A stretch of DNA of 64,000 bases. It comes from Acetobacter oryzifermentans (lineage in GTDB: Bacteria > Pseudomonadota > Alphaproteobacteria > Acetobacterales > Acetobacteraceae). The DNA lies in NCBI RefSeq assembly GCF_001628715.1, contig NZ_CP011120.1, positions 2,589,501-2,653,500 of the forward strand, written 5' to 3'. How positions within the stretch are numbered: the first letter of the stretch is position 1; every line of letters starts with the position of its first letter. Below the pieces are notes generated by a model. The model searched no databases, was not told where the DNA came from, and was given only the letters and a program-made list of their open reading frames with translations. Positions 9,373-19,109 of the stretch are shown here, in pieces. The position numbers and the translations under genes were made by a program.

Positions 9373-10244
9373 GTCCGTCCTCCACGGGTTCCGACCCGCA
9401 CCACAATATTAATAATCAACACACCAAGTGTAACCAGCAGCGCACCTGTCCAAGCCTGCTGCATCCAATCCTGATAAGCTGAACCTGCATACTGGTAGAT
9501 AGCCACAGGCAGGCTGGCCATGGGCCGATTCATATCAACAGACCACTCGGAATTCCCCAGTGATGTAAACAGCAACGGTGCTGTTTCACCCGCCACACGC
9601 GCTACAGCCAGCAGCACACCTGTAAGAATGCCGCCACGTGCTGCACGCAGGCAGATAAACAGGATCACCCGCCATTTTGGAGCCCCTAGCGCAATACCGG
9701 CCTCACGCATGGCAACGGGCACCAGATAAAGCATATCTTCGGTTGTGCGCACCACAATCGGCATGGCCAGAATGGCAAGGGCCAGAGAGCCTGCATAACC
9801 AGAAAAATGTCCCAGAGGCGCCACCAGCACCATATAGATGAACAGGCCAATCAGAATGGATGGAGCAGAAAGCAGCATGTCAGAAACAAAGCGCACCGTG
9901 CGCGCCAGCACGCTGTTTGTGCCGTATTCTGCCAGATAAATACCTGTCAGCAGACCTGCTGGCGTGCCCAGCAGAATTGCCAATCCGGTTTGCAAAATGC
10001 TGCCCATAATGGCATTGGCCAGGCCGCCATTCTGGCCCGGTGCGGCCATGGAATGTATAAACAGGTTAATACTTAGCCCAGCTAACCCGTTTTTAAACAG
10101 TGTCCATAAAATGGACCCCAGAACACACACAACAATCAGCATGGCCAACCAGCTCAGGCCGGTTGCCATTCTGTCGGTCACTTTTCTGCGCAACAGAAGC
10201 GAGGCAGAACGATCAGACCGAAGCAGAGAACGTGATGTGGCCAT
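9369..10244 (-). CDS. pstA: Phosphate ABC transporter permease PstA
   Basis: Inner-membrane permease subunit. The open frame extends upstream inside pstC, but the start is placed at the ATG at 10244 ([13 protein letters not shown]), just after the pstC stop; the upstream extension reads as non-protein-like sequence. The resulting 291 residues contain about six membrane helices and a permease loop ('[16 protein letters not shown]'). It partners PstC in the membrane channel. Confidence 0.94.
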   Translation of the reverse strand: MATSRSLLRSDRSASLLLRRKVTDRMATGLSWLAMLIVVCVLGSILWTLFKNGLAGLSINLFIHSMAAPGQNGGLANAIMGSILQTGLAILLGTPAGLLTGIYLAEYGTNSVLARTVRFVSDMLLSAPSILIGLFIYMVLVAPLGHFSGYAGSLALAILAMPIVVRTTEDMLYLVPVAMREAGIALGAPKWRVILFICLRAARGGILTGVLLAVARVAGETAPLLFTSLGNSEWSVDMNRPMASLPVAIYQYAGSAYQDWMQQAWTGALLVTLGVLIINIVVRVGTRGGRT

Positions 10245-10246
10245 TC

Positions 10247-11230
10247 TTAACCTCCCGCAGCTTTCTGCCCACGGGCCAGAAGCCAGCGGGAGAACCAGAG
10301 TGTCAGGAACGAAATCGCCATCAGAATAGCCCCCAGCGCCATAAGAGACGCCAGCTTCAGGCTCCCTGCCGGGCTTTCGGGAAATTCCAGAGCAATAAGA
10401 GAGGCAATGGTGTTGGCCGGTGCAAAAAGTGACCAACCAATATGGTTGCTATCCCCAATAACAAAGGTCACAGCCATTGTTTCACCCATGGCACGGCCCA
10501 TGCCCAACACAACAGCGCCAATCACACCCTGCCGAGACCACGGAAGCACCACGTTGCGCATAACTTCCCAGCGCGTTGCGCCCAACCCGTAGGCACTTTC
10601 ACGCAATACCGTGGGCATGGAAACAAACACATCCCGCATAACGGCGGTAATGGAAGGCGTAATCATAATCGCCAGAATAAGGCTGGCAGTGAACAGGCCG
10701 GTGCCAAACGGTGCGCCTGCCACAAGCGCAGAAAGCCCAGGCACATGCCCGAACAGATGCCGCGCTGTAGGCTGCACATAGTGGGCAACCAACGGCACCA
10801 CCACAAAAAAGCCCCACATCCCGAAGATAATGGAAGGAACAGCAGCCAGAAGCTGCACAGCCATGCCAATAAAAGCCGCCGCTGCCGGAGGCGCAAGGGC
10901 TGCCAGCCAGAATGCAGTCCCAAAAGCCAATGGCACCGCCACAACAAGCGCCATCGCACTGCTGACAATAGTGCCAAAAACGGGTGCCGCCGCCCCAAAG
11001 TGCTGGGTAACGGGGTTCCACACCGCAGATATAAGGAATTCAGGCCCAAACACAGCAAAGGCTTTCCAGCCCCCTACTGCCATCACACCAATAATGGCCC
11101 CCAGCACCACCAGAACACCAACACCGGTTGCTATCACCAGCATCCTGAAGAAAGGATCTGCTGTGCGAACACCTCCGGCTGGGTGGTTCTTTTTTGTTGC
11201 GGGCAGGGGCTGCCTTGCGGAAATTTCCAT
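10247..11230 (-). CDS. pstC: Phosphate ABC transporter permease PstC
   Basis: Inner-membrane permease subunit of 327 residues, first gene of the operon here. It has about six helices (the first at roughly 30-52) and the permease loop 'ESAYGLGATRWEVMRNVVLP'. No periplasmic phosphate-binding protein gene (pstS) lies upstream within the window: the next gene is the divergent ilvD. The stop lies 2 bp before the pstA start. Confidence 0.96.
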   Translation of the reverse strand: MEISARQPLPATKKNHPAGGVRTADPFFRMLVIATGVGVLVVLGAIIGVMAVGGWKAFAVFGPEFLISAVWNPVTQHFGAAAPVFGTIVSSAMALVVAVPLAFGTAFWLAALAPPAAAAFIGMAVQLLAAVPSIIFGMWGFFVVVPLVAHYVQPTARHLFGHVPGLSALVAGAPFGTGLFTASLILAIMITPSITAVMRDVFVSMPTVLRESAYGLGATRWEVMRNVVLPWSRQGVIGAVVLGMGRAMGETMAVTFVIGDSNHIGWSLFAPANTIASLIALEFPESPAGSLKLASLMALGAILMAISFLTLWFSRWLLARGQKAAGG

Positions 11231-11330
11231 CTGCTCTCCGTTCCGAACGTCCGCCGGATGCGAGGAGGAATACTGAACGCCTCCGTCTCCTGCAACATAC
11301 CCCCCGCAAGAAAGCTGGGTAAAAGCAGAT

Positions 11331-11348
11331 TTGTCACAAAACTGTAGC
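11331..11348. promoter_or_regulatory. Weak Pho-box-like direct repeat
   Basis: TTGTCAC-AAAA-CTGTAGC lies 101 bp upstream of the pstC start. Two 7-mers related to CTGTCAT with the canonical 4-bp spacer resemble a degenerate Pho box, but the match is imperfect and on the plus strand. Confidence 0.25.
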
Positions 11349-11494
11349 AGGAAAAACCACTATCCGCGGTCTAGCCACAATCCCGGCCTGACAGAAGTTT
11401 CTTTGTAGTCTAATGTGCAGCCCCCATATATCTGGCGGAAGCCAGATTGCTCCGGAACCACACAGCAGACAGAAACCAGAGAGAAGACCCCACC

Positions 11495-13363
11495 ATGGCC
11501 GGTTACAGATCCCGCACCACCACACACGGGCGCAACATGGCAGGCGCTCGTAGCCTGTGGCGCGCCACCGGGATGAAAGACTCCGATTTTGGCAAACCCA
11601 TTATTGCGGTTGCCAACTCCTTTACCCAGTTTGTGCCCGGCCATGTTCATCTTAAGGATATGGGCCAGCTTGTGTGCCAATCCATTGCAGAAGCTGGTGG
11701 AATTGGCCGTGAGTTTAACACCATTGCTGTGGATGATGGCATTGCCATGGGCCACGGCGGCATGTTGTACAGCTTGCCCTCGCGCGAGCTGATTGCTGAT
11801 GCTGTGGAATATATGGTGAATGCACATTGCGCAGACGCATTGGTGTGCATCAGCAACTGCGATAAAATTACGCCGGGCATGCTTATGGCCGCCATGCGGT
11901 TGAATATTCCCACCATTTTTGTTTCCGGCGGCCCAATGGAAGCCGGGCGCGTAACATTGGCGGATATTGAACAGCGCGCAGACCTTGTGACCTCCATGGT
12001 TTCTGCTGCCAACCCAAATGTAAGCGATGCCGATTCGCTGGCTATTGAACGCTCCGCCTGCCCCACCTGCGGCTCCTGCTCTGGCATGTTCACGGCCAAT
12101 TCCATGAACTGCCTAACCGAGGCACTGGGCCTCTCCCTACCCGGCAATGGCAGCCTTGTGGCCACACATTCCGCACGCCGCGGCCTATTTGTAGAAGCAG
12201 GCCAGCGTATTGTGGATATGGCCCGGCGTTATTATGAGCAGGATGATACCTCCGTGCTGCCACGCAGCATTGCCACAATGGATGCGTTTGAAAACGCAAT
12301 GTCCGTGGATATCGCCATGGGCGGCTCTACGAACACCGTACTACACCTTCTGGCCTCCGCCCATGAAGGCGATGTGCCTTTTACGATGAAGGACATTGAT
12401 CGCCTTTCCCGCAAGGTGCCGCACCTGTGCAAGGTTTCTCCTTCCCGCCCAGATGTGCATATGGAAGATGTGCACCGCGCTGGTGGTATTCCAGCCATTA
12501 TGGGTGAGCTGGATCGGCTGGGCCTGTTGCATCGCGATGTGCCCATGGTGCATGCCGCCAACTTGCCTGAAGCCTTGAAAAATTGGGATATCCGCGCACC
12601 AGGTGCTGAAACCAACACCACAGCACGAGACTTCTTCCGCGCCTCTCCGGGCGGGGTGCGCACCACAGAAGCATTCTCGCAGTCCAGCCAGTATCATGAA
12701 CTGGATATGGATACGGAAAACGGTGCCATCCGTAATGGCGCACACGCGTATAATCAGGATGGTGGGTTGGCTGTTCTGTACGGCAATCTGGCCGAAGATG
12801 GCGCTATTGTTAAAACGGCGGGTGTTGCCGCTGGCTTGGAAACATTTTCTGGGCCAGCACGTATTTTTGAAAGCCAGGATGCCGCTGTTTCCGCCATTTT
12901 GGGCGACAAGATCAAACCCGGTGATGTGGTGCTGATCCGCTACGAAGGCCCCAAAGGCGGCCCCGGCATGCAGGAAATGCTCTACCCCACCAGCTATCTG
13001 AAATCCAAAGGGTTGGCTGAAAAATGCGCCCTCATTACAGATGGTCGCTTTTCGGGCGGAAGCTCCGGCCTGTCTATTGGCCATATCTCCCCTGAAGCAG
13101 CCGAAGGCGGAGTTATCGGTTTGGTAGAGGAAGGCGATATTATTGAAATTGATATCCCCAACCGCAAACTGGCTGTAGCTGTACCGGAAAGCGAATTGTC
13201 TGACCGCCGGGCACGTATGGATGATCTGGGTGATCAGGCATGGCAGCCCAAGCGTGACCGTGTGGTTTCCAACGCCCTGAAGGCCTATGCGGCCCTGACC
13301 ACCAGCGCAGCCCGTGGTGCCGTAAGAGATGTAAGCCAGCTTACGCGGCGGACACCGCGTTAA
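11495..13363 (+). CDS. ilvD: Dihydroxy-acid dehydratase
   Basis: Cytoplasmic Fe-S enzyme that dehydrates 2,3-dihydroxy-3-methyl acids to 2-oxo acids, in valine, isoleucine and leucine synthesis. The start is placed at the ATG at 11495 ([17 protein letters not shown]), preceded by a GAGAGAAGA ribosome-binding site, giving 622 residues, close to E. coli IlvD. Cluster and catalytic motifs are present: [21 protein letters not shown], and GGPGMQEML / [14 protein letters not shown] near the C terminus. It stands alone and is followed by a strong terminator. Confidence 0.97.
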   Translation: MAGYRSRTTTHGRNMAGARSLWRATGMKDSDFGKPIIAVANSFTQFVPGHVHLKDMGQLVCQSIAEAGGIGREFNTIAVDDGIAMGHGGMLYSLPSRELIADAVEYMVNAHCADALVCISNCDKITPGMLMAAMRLNIPTIFVSGGPMEAGRVTLADIEQRADLVTSMVSAANPNVSDADSLAIERSACPTCGSCSGMFTANSMNCLTEALGLSLPGNGSLVATHSARRGLFVEAGQRIVDMARRYYEQDDTSVLPRSIATMDAFENAMSVDIAMGGSTNTVLHLLASAHEGDVPFTMKDIDRLSRKVPHLCKVSPSRPDVHMEDVHRAGGIPAIMGELDRLGLLHRDVPMVHAANLPEALKNWDIRAPGAETNTTARDFFRASPGGVRTTEAFSQSSQYHELDMDTENGAIRNGAHAYNQDGGLAVLYGNLAEDGAIVKTAGVAAGLETFSGPARIFESQDAAVSAILGDKIKPGDVVLIRYEGPKGGPGMQEMLYPTSYLKSKGLAEKCALITDGRFSGGSSGLSIGHISPEAAEGGVIGLVEEGDIIEIDIPNRKLAVAVPESELSDRRARMDDLGDQAWQPKRDRVVSNALKAYAALTTSAARGAVRDVSQLTRRTPR

Positions 13364-13391
13364 TACGCAGCTTTTCAGCACATTAAGCAAC

Positions 13392-13427
13392 AAAAAGCCC
13401 CGGTGGAAAAATCCACCGGGGCTTTTT
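13392..13427 (+). terminator. Intrinsic terminator of ilvD
   Basis: A 16-bp perfect stem, AAAAAGCCCCGGTGGA with its complement, AAAA loop and a terminal T run; the A/T ends allow bidirectional use with the convergent gene ending at 13489. Confidence 0.93.
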
Positions 13428-13488
13428 CATGCCGTTTCATCCAGACCGGATATCACCTCAAAAAAACGATATCCACGCAGATAAACTC

Positions 13489-14205
13489 TTACTGCCCTGC
13501 TGCTGCCGGAGCTTCAAGCGGAGCAGCAGCAGGAGCCGCCTGTGTTGCAGGGGCTGCTACGCTATCACCACCCGGAGCGGCAAGTTGCGGCCCACTGGTG
13601 GGCGGCTGGGGCACGTTTTCATTGGTGATGACGTAAGAAATGGATTCCGCACGGGTAATATCCACCACGTCACCAATTTTCAGAGTCGCCAGAAAATCCT
13701 GCATAGCCTGCGTACGCAAAACGGCAACATGCAGCGCGCTATCGTCCGTTACAAAAGAAACCGTGTGGGTTTTCAGGTCAATCGCCTTAATGGTGCCACG
13801 TTCACGATTGAAAGCTGCAATAACACCACGCGGGTGGCCGTGCGCATAACCACGGGCAGTTGTGAGTGTGGATTCGGGCAGCGGGCTACCTGGAGGGGCC
13901 ATCTGGGCACCCAGTGTTTCCACAAAGCGAATTTTGAGGTGATCACCTTCATGCAGATGCGGCAGATCACGCACAGCACTACCATATTCAATGGTGATCA
14001 GATGCCCATTGCCTTCACGCAGCAGCACTTCACGCGCATCACGGTCCACTGTTTCAACCACAGCGGTTGCGGTCTGGTTTTTCAAAAGCACGGAAGCCTG
14101 AGCATGAGCTGCGGAAGGAGCAGCAGCTAAGCCAGCTACAGCGAGCGTGCACACAGCCACAGAACCTGTGACCAAAGAAGACATACGGGAAACGAGAGGA
14201 TGCAA
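13489..14205 (-). CDS. Secreted protein of unknown function, Ala/Pro-rich tail
   Basis: Not recognised. The 238-residue product has a signal peptide (hydrophobic core about 13-33, ending AHAQA). Two similar beta-rich stretches follow: 'NQTATAVVETVDRDAREVLL' with 'LHEGDHLKIRF', and 'GTIKAIDLKTHTVSFV' with 'LKIGDVVDITR', suggesting an internal duplication of a small barrel domain. The last 40 residues are Ala/Pro-rich and low in complexity. It is probably periplasmic or envelope-attached and is transcribed alone. Confidence 0.75.
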   Translation of the reverse strand: MHPLVSRMSSLVTGSVAVCTLAVAGLAAAPSAAHAQASVLLKNQTATAVVETVDRDAREVLLREGNGHLITIEYGSAVRDLPHLHEGDHLKIRFVETLGAQMAPPGSPLPESTLTTARGYAHGHPRGVIAAFNRERGTIKAIDLKTHTVSFVTDDSALHVAVLRTQAMQDFLATLKIGDVVDITRAESISYVITNENVPQPPTSGPQLAAPGGDSVAAPATQAAPAAAPLEAPAAAGQ

Positions 14206-14288
14206 CGCTCTTAATCCTTTCCAACATCAGTCTGATGCAGCCATGCGCCAGACACTGGGTTATTTTAATGCCCGTGATACAATGGTTT

Positions 14289-14323
14289 CACCATAACACA
14301 AGCCATGACGCCATGTTATGGTG
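14289..14323. promoter_or_regulatory. 10-bp inverted repeat upstream of secreted-protein gene
   Basis: CACCATAACA ... TGTTATGGTG, arms at 14289-14298 and 14314-14323, 15-bp spacer, lies about 85 bp upstream of the gene starting at 14205. It could be an operator or a hairpin; no T-tract follows it. Confidence 0.35.
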
Positions 14324-14350
14324 TCTGACAACGACGCGATCAGAAAACAG

Positions 14351-14380
14351 AAAGCCCGTCTGGCAGACCAGACGGGCTTT
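14351..14380 (-). terminator. Intrinsic terminator of the microprotein gene
   Basis: A 13-bp perfect stem AAAGCCCGTCTGG / CCAGACGGGCTTT with loop CAGA, placed just downstream of the small minus-strand gene ending at 14409. On the minus strand the stem ends in TTT. Confidence 0.85.
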
Positions 14381-14408
14381 GCTGCATGAAATCTGCAAGA
14401 AGCAAATT

Positions 14409-14522
14409 TTATGCGCAGGACTTCTTCTTACGCAGAAAATACACCACTGTTGCAATCAGTCCGGCAACCAGAAGGCCACGCACACACGGAGATTTCGGGC
14501 ACTTAACCGCACACTTGGACAT
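14409..14522 (-). CDS. 37-residue single-helix membrane microprotein
   Basis: Small gene with all expected signals: an AAGGAT ribosome-binding site 9 bases before the ATG, a stop, and its own strong hairpin terminator 28 bp downstream. The product begins MSKCAVKCPKSPCVRG, continues with a single hydrophobic segment (LLVAGLIATVVYFL), and ends in RKKKSCA. Three Cys sit in the first 13 residues and one in the last two. The positive-out/positive-in topology is ambiguous. I do not recognise the family; terminator plus RBS make it a credible gene rather than chance. Confidence 0.65.
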   Translation of the reverse strand: MSKCAVKCPKSPCVRGLLVAGLIATVVYFLRKKKSCA

Positions 14523-14649
14523 GTTTTGTTATCCTTGATCTATTCCGCCCGTTACAATCAGGCAGATAAGTTACCCTACCCTATACGGGCCGGCACGTCA
14601 TGCCATTGAAACAAATGTTGGCATATGTTCATGACAGCTGCGCAAAAAT

Positions 14650-15633
14650 CTAGACTGTCAGAATCGTACTACCTGTTGTGCTGCGCGCTTCCAGCGCCCT
14701 ATGCGCTTGCTCGGCTTCTGCAAGCGGGAAGCGCTGGCCAATTGCTGGCTTCAACACCCCCTGCTCTACCATTGCAAACAGTTCCTGCGCCCCAGCCTCC
14801 AACTCCTTGCGGTCTGCAATATATGTCATCAAAGATGGGCGTGTCAGATACAAGCTTCCATGGGCACTTAAGGTACCTACAGACACCCCGGTAACCGGCC
14901 CGGATGCATTACCATAACTGACCATAAGCCCACGTGGCGCAAGGCAGTTCAGGCTGGTTTCAAAAGTATCTCGCCCAATGCTGTCATATACAACGGGTAC
15001 CATTTTCCCGTCAGTCAGTTCCCGTATCCGGGCAGGTAAATCTGATATGCCAATAACAACATCTGCTGCACCGCAAGCCTTGGCAATAGCCGCTTTTTCC
15101 TCTGTAGAGGTTACGCCTATCACTCGCACACCCAGATGCCGCGCCCATTGGCACACAAGCTGCCCAACACCCCCTGCCGGGGCATAAACCAAAATATCCT
15201 GTCCTGTACGAACCTGATAAACTTGGCGCAACAACATATGGGCCGTAAGGCCACGTAAGGTAACTGCCGCAGCAATCTCAAATGGAATAGCATCTGGCAG
15301 CACCACCAGCCTGTCTGCTGCAATGGTGCGATAACAGGCATAGGCCCCCAAAGCTCCGGCATAAGCAACTCGCATACCGGGCCGAAGATGTTGTACCCCT
15401 TCACCCACCTTTTCCACCACGCCTGCGCCCTCATTCCCCGGAATAGCTGGCAAAGTTGGAAACGGGTACAGACCGGAACGAAAATAGGTATCTATAAAAT
15501 TAACACCTATGGCTTCCTGCCGTAGCAGCACTTCCCCTTTTTGAGGCTGGGGAACAGGAAGCGTTTCAACACGCAATACATCTGGTGGCCCTGTGTGATG
15601 TACACGCACAACTGTGTTGAGATCACTTGCCAT
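14650..15633 (-). CDS. Quinone oxidoreductase (zinc-free MDR family)
   Basis: NADPH-dependent quinone reductase of the zeta-crystallin/QOR type. The start MASDLNTVVRVHH is chosen because GAGG lies 7 bases upstream; an ATG four codons earlier is possible. The 327-residue product has the QOR features NFIDTYFRSGLYPFP, PGNEGAGVVEKVGEGV and the Rossmann loop APAGGVGQLVCQWA, and lacks the Cys ligands of zinc alcohol dehydrogenases. Cytosolic; reduces quinones or enals and may protect against oxidative stress. It is unlinked to its neighbours. Confidence 0.9.
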   Translation of the reverse strand: MASDLNTVVRVHHTGPPDVLRVETLPVPQPQKGEVLLRQEAIGVNFIDTYFRSGLYPFPTLPAIPGNEGAGVVEKVGEGVQHLRPGMRVAYAGALGAYACYRTIAADRLVVLPDAIPFEIAAAVTLRGLTAHMLLRQVYQVRTGQDILVYAPAGGVGQLVCQWARHLGVRVIGVTSTEEKAAIAKACGAADVVIGISDLPARIRELTDGKMVPVVYDSIGRDTFETSLNCLAPRGLMVSYGNASGPVTGVSVGTLSAHGSLYLTRPSLMTYIADRKELEAGAQELFAMVEQGVLKPAIGQRFPLAEAEQAHRALEARSTTGSTILTV

Positions 15634-15746
15634 TTCTTGCCTCATTTTCCACTGCCCGCTGCATGCCCCTCCGTCATGTTTCCAAGCAACACAGCGGCCA
15701 ATAAGTTTATAGCGTTCCAGACATGCAGGGCCTGCCTTCCTGAAAA

Positions 15747-16775
15747 TCAGGGGCGGTCTGCGTCATCCTCACCCAGAAAACTGATAATATGCTTCAAATC
15801 CGTAAGCAGGATTCCCACAACAAAACGTATGATGGGGTCTGCCGTTTCATCTTCTGCTGGAAGGGCAGAAATAACTTCTGCCGCCACACGGCTATCATTA
15901 CCTGAACGGGCAGTGGCTTCATCATTGCAGCGCTGAATAACCCATTGGAACCCACGCAGCAGACCAGCACTAATGGTGGCCACCTGTTGTGGGGGGATAG
16001 TGGAGCCTGAATGTGGAAAACGCAGCATGGCGCGCGCTACCACCAATGCATCCATTTGCAATTGCCGCACTTCCTTGGGCAGTTGCGCCAGCATGGGGTC
16101 TCGTTGCTCCAACGGTTTCCAGTGTTCGCGCCGCGCCTCTTCCAACGCAGCCTGAACCTTGCGCAACGATGCCGCGCAATCATCATTCATGTCCTGAATG
16201 GTCACCCAGTCTGTATTTCCAGAGCGGGCTTTTTGCAGCATGGCCACAATTTGCGTCACTGTTTCCGCAGCGTTGCGAAAGGCATCTCGTCGTGCCTGCT
16301 CATGCAGCACAACGTACGTTACCAGTGTGGAAACACCTACCCCGATCAGAATAGCCAACACGCGCTCAATAGGCCGGAGGTAAGGATCTCCTTCTGATGG
16401 AAACAAAGTGGCAATCATAAGCGTAACCACGCCCATGCGTGCTGCGGGCTTCCAACTGACCAACACGGCCAGTGGAATAAAGGCGATTGCAAAGGCCTCC
16501 CATAATGGCCAACGCAAAAACATCATCAGCGTAATGGGTACAATACTGGCAACCGCTCCAATCAGGGTGCCAACAATCTGATCCCGCCCTTTGGAAATAG
16601 TGTCCGTAATGCTGTTTTGCGTGACAATGACGGAGGTAATAATGGCCCAACCCGGCTCCTGCAGATTGGTAAGCCACACCATAAAGCCAGAAAGACCAAC
16701 GGCACTCAGCAGCCGTACAGTCTGCCGCGCCACAGCATTGTTCAGCCATGGCGCCTGAATAGAAAATGGAACCAT
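15747..16775 (-). CDS. FUSC / aromatic acid exporter family membrane protein
   Basis: A 342-residue inner-membrane protein with an N-terminal block of about five to six hydrophobic segments (residues 20-160, including 'EPGWAIITSVIVTQ' and 'GRDQIVGTLIGA', the typical FUSC signature) and a soluble helical C-terminal half. Such proteins pair with HlyD-type subunits to export aromatic acids, but no partner is nearby. Its ATG directly abuts the stop codon of the DegP gene, so both probably share one transcript. Confidence 0.83.
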   Translation of the reverse strand: MVPFSIQAPWLNNAVARQTVRLLSAVGLSGFMVWLTNLQEPGWAIITSVIVTQNSITDTISKGRDQIVGTLIGAVASIVPITLMMFLRWPLWEAFAIAFIPLAVLVSWKPAARMGVVTLMIATLFPSEGDPYLRPIERVLAILIGVGVSTLVTYVVLHEQARRDAFRNAAETVTQIVAMLQKARSGNTDWVTIQDMNDDCAASLRKVQAALEEARREHWKPLEQRDPMLAQLPKEVRQLQMDALVVARAMLRFPHSGSTIPPQQVATISAGLLRGFQWVIQRCNDEATARSGNDSRVAAEVISALPAEDETADPIIRFVVGILLTDLKHIISFLGEDDADRP

Positions 16776-18308
16776 TTATTGAGACGTATCTTCACCCGTT
16801 AAGGAAAACGGAATCCAACGCAAACCATCCGAATCATGCACAAGCAGCAGCACTGAACGCTTTTTGTCCTTCTTGGCTGCTTCAATCCGTTTTTTCAGGT
16901 CTGCTGGCGTATTGACTTCTGCCTGCTGCACTTCGGTAATCACATCTCCGGGCTTTAACCCTCGGTCTGCGGCAAGACCATCATCCTGCACCGATGTCAC
17001 CAGCACCCCTTTCTGATTTGCAGACAGGCCGTATTTCTGCCGGGCTGCTGTATCAATCACACCAACAGAAAAACCAAAATCTGCAAAACTAATAGTTTCC
17101 TTGGTTTTAGATGGAGCCGCTGGTTTCTGCGGTGTATCAGCCGCAGGCTCGGGCAATGCTGCAATAGTGACAGGCAGATCCAAGATTTTACCATGCCGCC
17201 ATACGCCAAGATGGGCCACACTGCCTACCGGCAATTGGGCAGAAAGGCGTGGTAATGCCTTGCCTTCAATCGGCTGCGCATTCAGCGCCTGAATAACATC
17301 CCCGGTCTGCAAGCCCGCTTTGGCAGCGGGGCCATTTTTTTCCACCCCGGCCACCAAGGCGCCGCGGGCAGGCGTAAGCCCCAGACCATCCGCAATATCC
17401 TGCGTAACATTCTGGATTCTCACTCCCAGCCACCCGCGTGAAACCTTGCCGGTTTTACGCAGTTGCTCGACCACATTGCGGGCCTCGTTGGAAGGAATGG
17501 CAAACCCAATACCAACAGATCCGCCGGAGGGCGAATAAATGGCTGTATTTACGCCAATAACCTGCCCATTCATATCAAACAACGGGCCACCGGAATTGCC
17601 TTTGTTGATAGGCGCATCTGTCTGGATGAAATCATCATACGGGCCTTGGTCAATATTGCGCCCGCGTGAGGAAATAATACCTGCCGTAACCGTGCCAGAC
17701 AAACCAAACGGGTTGCCAATAGCCAGCACCCAATCCCCCACTCTGTGGCTATCACTATTACCGAACTGTACAAAAGGCAGAGGCTTTTTACTTTCCACCT
17801 TCAGCAGTGCCAGATCTGTTCTATCATCATGCCCAACAGCCTTGGCCGTTAGTACCGTGTTATCCTGCAAGGTAACCGTAATACGGTCTGCCTTACGAAT
17901 AACGTGATTGTTGGTCACGATGTACCCGGTAGGATCAATAATAAAGCCAGACCCCAATGCCTGCATCCGCCGTGGCGGTGCATCTGGCTCGGTCTGCCTG
18001 TTCATGAAATCATGAAAGAACTTCTCGAACGGAGAGCCCTGCGGAAAATTGGGCATCTGTGGCAGTTGGTCATCTTCATCATCATCGTCCGAATCTGCCC
18101 GCACTGTCTGGGTGGTGGAAACATTCACCACAGCAGGCAAAAGCTTTGCCGCCAGATCTGCAAAGCTTTCCGGCACACGCTGCGCAACCACGACAGGTGG
18201 CACAGTCGTGGAAGCCTGATCTGCCTGCGCAGGATACGCAAAGCTTGCCCCCGCCAGCAAAAGACCAGACAGAGAAAAAACACGGGCAAAACGGGCAGAT
18301 ATATGCAT
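16776..18308 (-). CDS. Periplasmic serine protease/chaperone DegP (HtrA)
   Basis: ATP-independent periplasmic protease and chaperone for misfolded envelope proteins. The 510-residue precursor has a signal peptide (about 1-29), the trypsin-like domain with triad His135 (TNNHVIRK), Asp165 (RTDLALLKV) and Ser239 (NKGNSGGPLF), then two PDZ domains (about 285-380 and 415-500). Residues 71-80 form an acidic loop (ADSDDDDEDD) before the protease core. Length and two PDZ domains fit DegP/MucD; distinguishing degP from degQ is not attempted. Confidence 0.94.
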   Translation of the reverse strand: MHISARFARVFSLSGLLLAGASFAYPAQADQASTTVPPVVVAQRVPESFADLAAKLLPAVVNVSTTQTVRADSDDDDEDDQLPQMPNFPQGSPFEKFFHDFMNRQTEPDAPPRRMQALGSGFIIDPTGYIVTNNHVIRKADRITVTLQDNTVLTAKAVGHDDRTDLALLKVESKKPLPFVQFGNSDSHRVGDWVLAIGNPFGLSGTVTAGIISSRGRNIDQGPYDDFIQTDAPINKGNSGGPLFDMNGQVIGVNTAIYSPSGGSVGIGFAIPSNEARNVVEQLRKTGKVSRGWLGVRIQNVTQDIADGLGLTPARGALVAGVEKNGPAAKAGLQTGDVIQALNAQPIEGKALPRLSAQLPVGSVAHLGVWRHGKILDLPVTIAALPEPAADTPQKPAAPSKTKETISFADFGFSVGVIDTAARQKYGLSANQKGVLVTSVQDDGLAADRGLKPGDVITEVQQAEVNTPADLKKRIEAAKKDKKRSVLLLVHDSDGLRWIPFSLTGEDTSQ

Positions 18309-18440
18309 GAAGAAACAGTCTTTCTGTCAGACAGCGGCCGGAAAGGATATTGTGAGTTTATGGCATGAACATATTGAAAGGTCAGCCCGATTTACACATG
18401 CGGTTTTTTGTTCTGCCCATATCGACCCAATTTGAAGCCG

Positions 18441-19076
18441 TTATTCCGCAGCTAAATCCAACACCCACTGAGCCACGGCCTCACCTAACAGGCGGTAACC
18501 CGTATCACCCATATGAATGCCATCGGGGGAAAGATCTTCCCGCCCTAAACCGTATGCTTTGCTCCACAGCTTCATCAGCTCAAAACGTGGGAACACAGGC
18601 ATTTCCAGTTCCTTCCCCAGCGCATGCACCGATGCCTGAAAAGCTGGCGCCACGGGGCATTCATCCAACAAACGGCACCATTGCAAATCGATGAGCGCAA
18701 CGTCTGCTCCATTTTCACGCAGGGCAAGCAGATCATCCCGCGTTATCTGTTCAAAATCTGTCAGATTTATGCCTGTTAGCGGATCATTTACACCGCCTTG
18801 CCAAATTACAAGATCTGCCTTGTCTGCCAGAACCTGTGCCAGCCGTGCATGCATCTGCATGGCCCCTTGCCCACCAATACCGCGATTGATGACTTCCAGC
18901 TTATCAGGCACCGCAGCACTCATTTTTTGCTCAAAAACACCTGCATAACTGGCAGCGAGTGATGAGGCACCTACCCCTTCTGTAGAGGAAGATCCAAACA
19001 ACGTTATTCTTACTGGCTTTTTGTGCCGCAAAAGCTGGGCCACATGCGGTAGGGAAGAAACCTTGGTTAAGGACAT
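18441..19076 (-). CDS. SGNH/GDSL-family hydrolase
   Basis: A 211-residue SGNH-fold esterase. Block I is FGSSSTEGVG with probable nucleophile Ser29, block II is NRGIGGQGA, block III GGVNDP, and block V carries Asp185 and His188 in SPDGIHMGDTGY. No signal peptide is seen, so it is probably cytoplasmic. It lies 33 bp downstream of the OpgC-like acyltransferase gene on the same strand, suggesting a shared transcript and a deacylase paired with an acyltransferase (inference). Confidence 0.83.
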   Translation of the reverse strand: MSLTKVSSLPHVAQLLRHKKPVRITLFGSSSTEGVGASSLAASYAGVFEQKMSAAVPDKLEVINRGIGGQGAMQMHARLAQVLADKADLVIWQGGVNDPLTGINLTDFEQITRDDLLALRENGADVALIDLQWCRLLDECPVAPAFQASVHALGKELEMPVFPRFELMKLWSKAYGLGREDLSPDGIHMGDTGYRLLGEAVAQWVLDLAAE

Positions 19077-19109
19077 GGTGTTTCCTTCACAACAATCGCT
19101 GGCGCTGTC

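Noticed and set aside
10245..10436. N-terminal extension of pstA into pstC
   Set aside because: The extension overlaps the pstC C terminus and reads as frame-shifted sequence; the ATG at 10244 immediately follows the pstC stop.
10442..11347. 301-residue plus-strand open frame opposite pstC
   Set aside because: Extremely His/Arg/Gln-rich antisense translation of a membrane permease; not a plausible protein.
12341..13393. 350-residue minus-strand open frame opposite ilvD
   Set aside because: Antisense shadow; ilvD is unambiguous with Fe-S motifs, and this frame even crosses its terminator.
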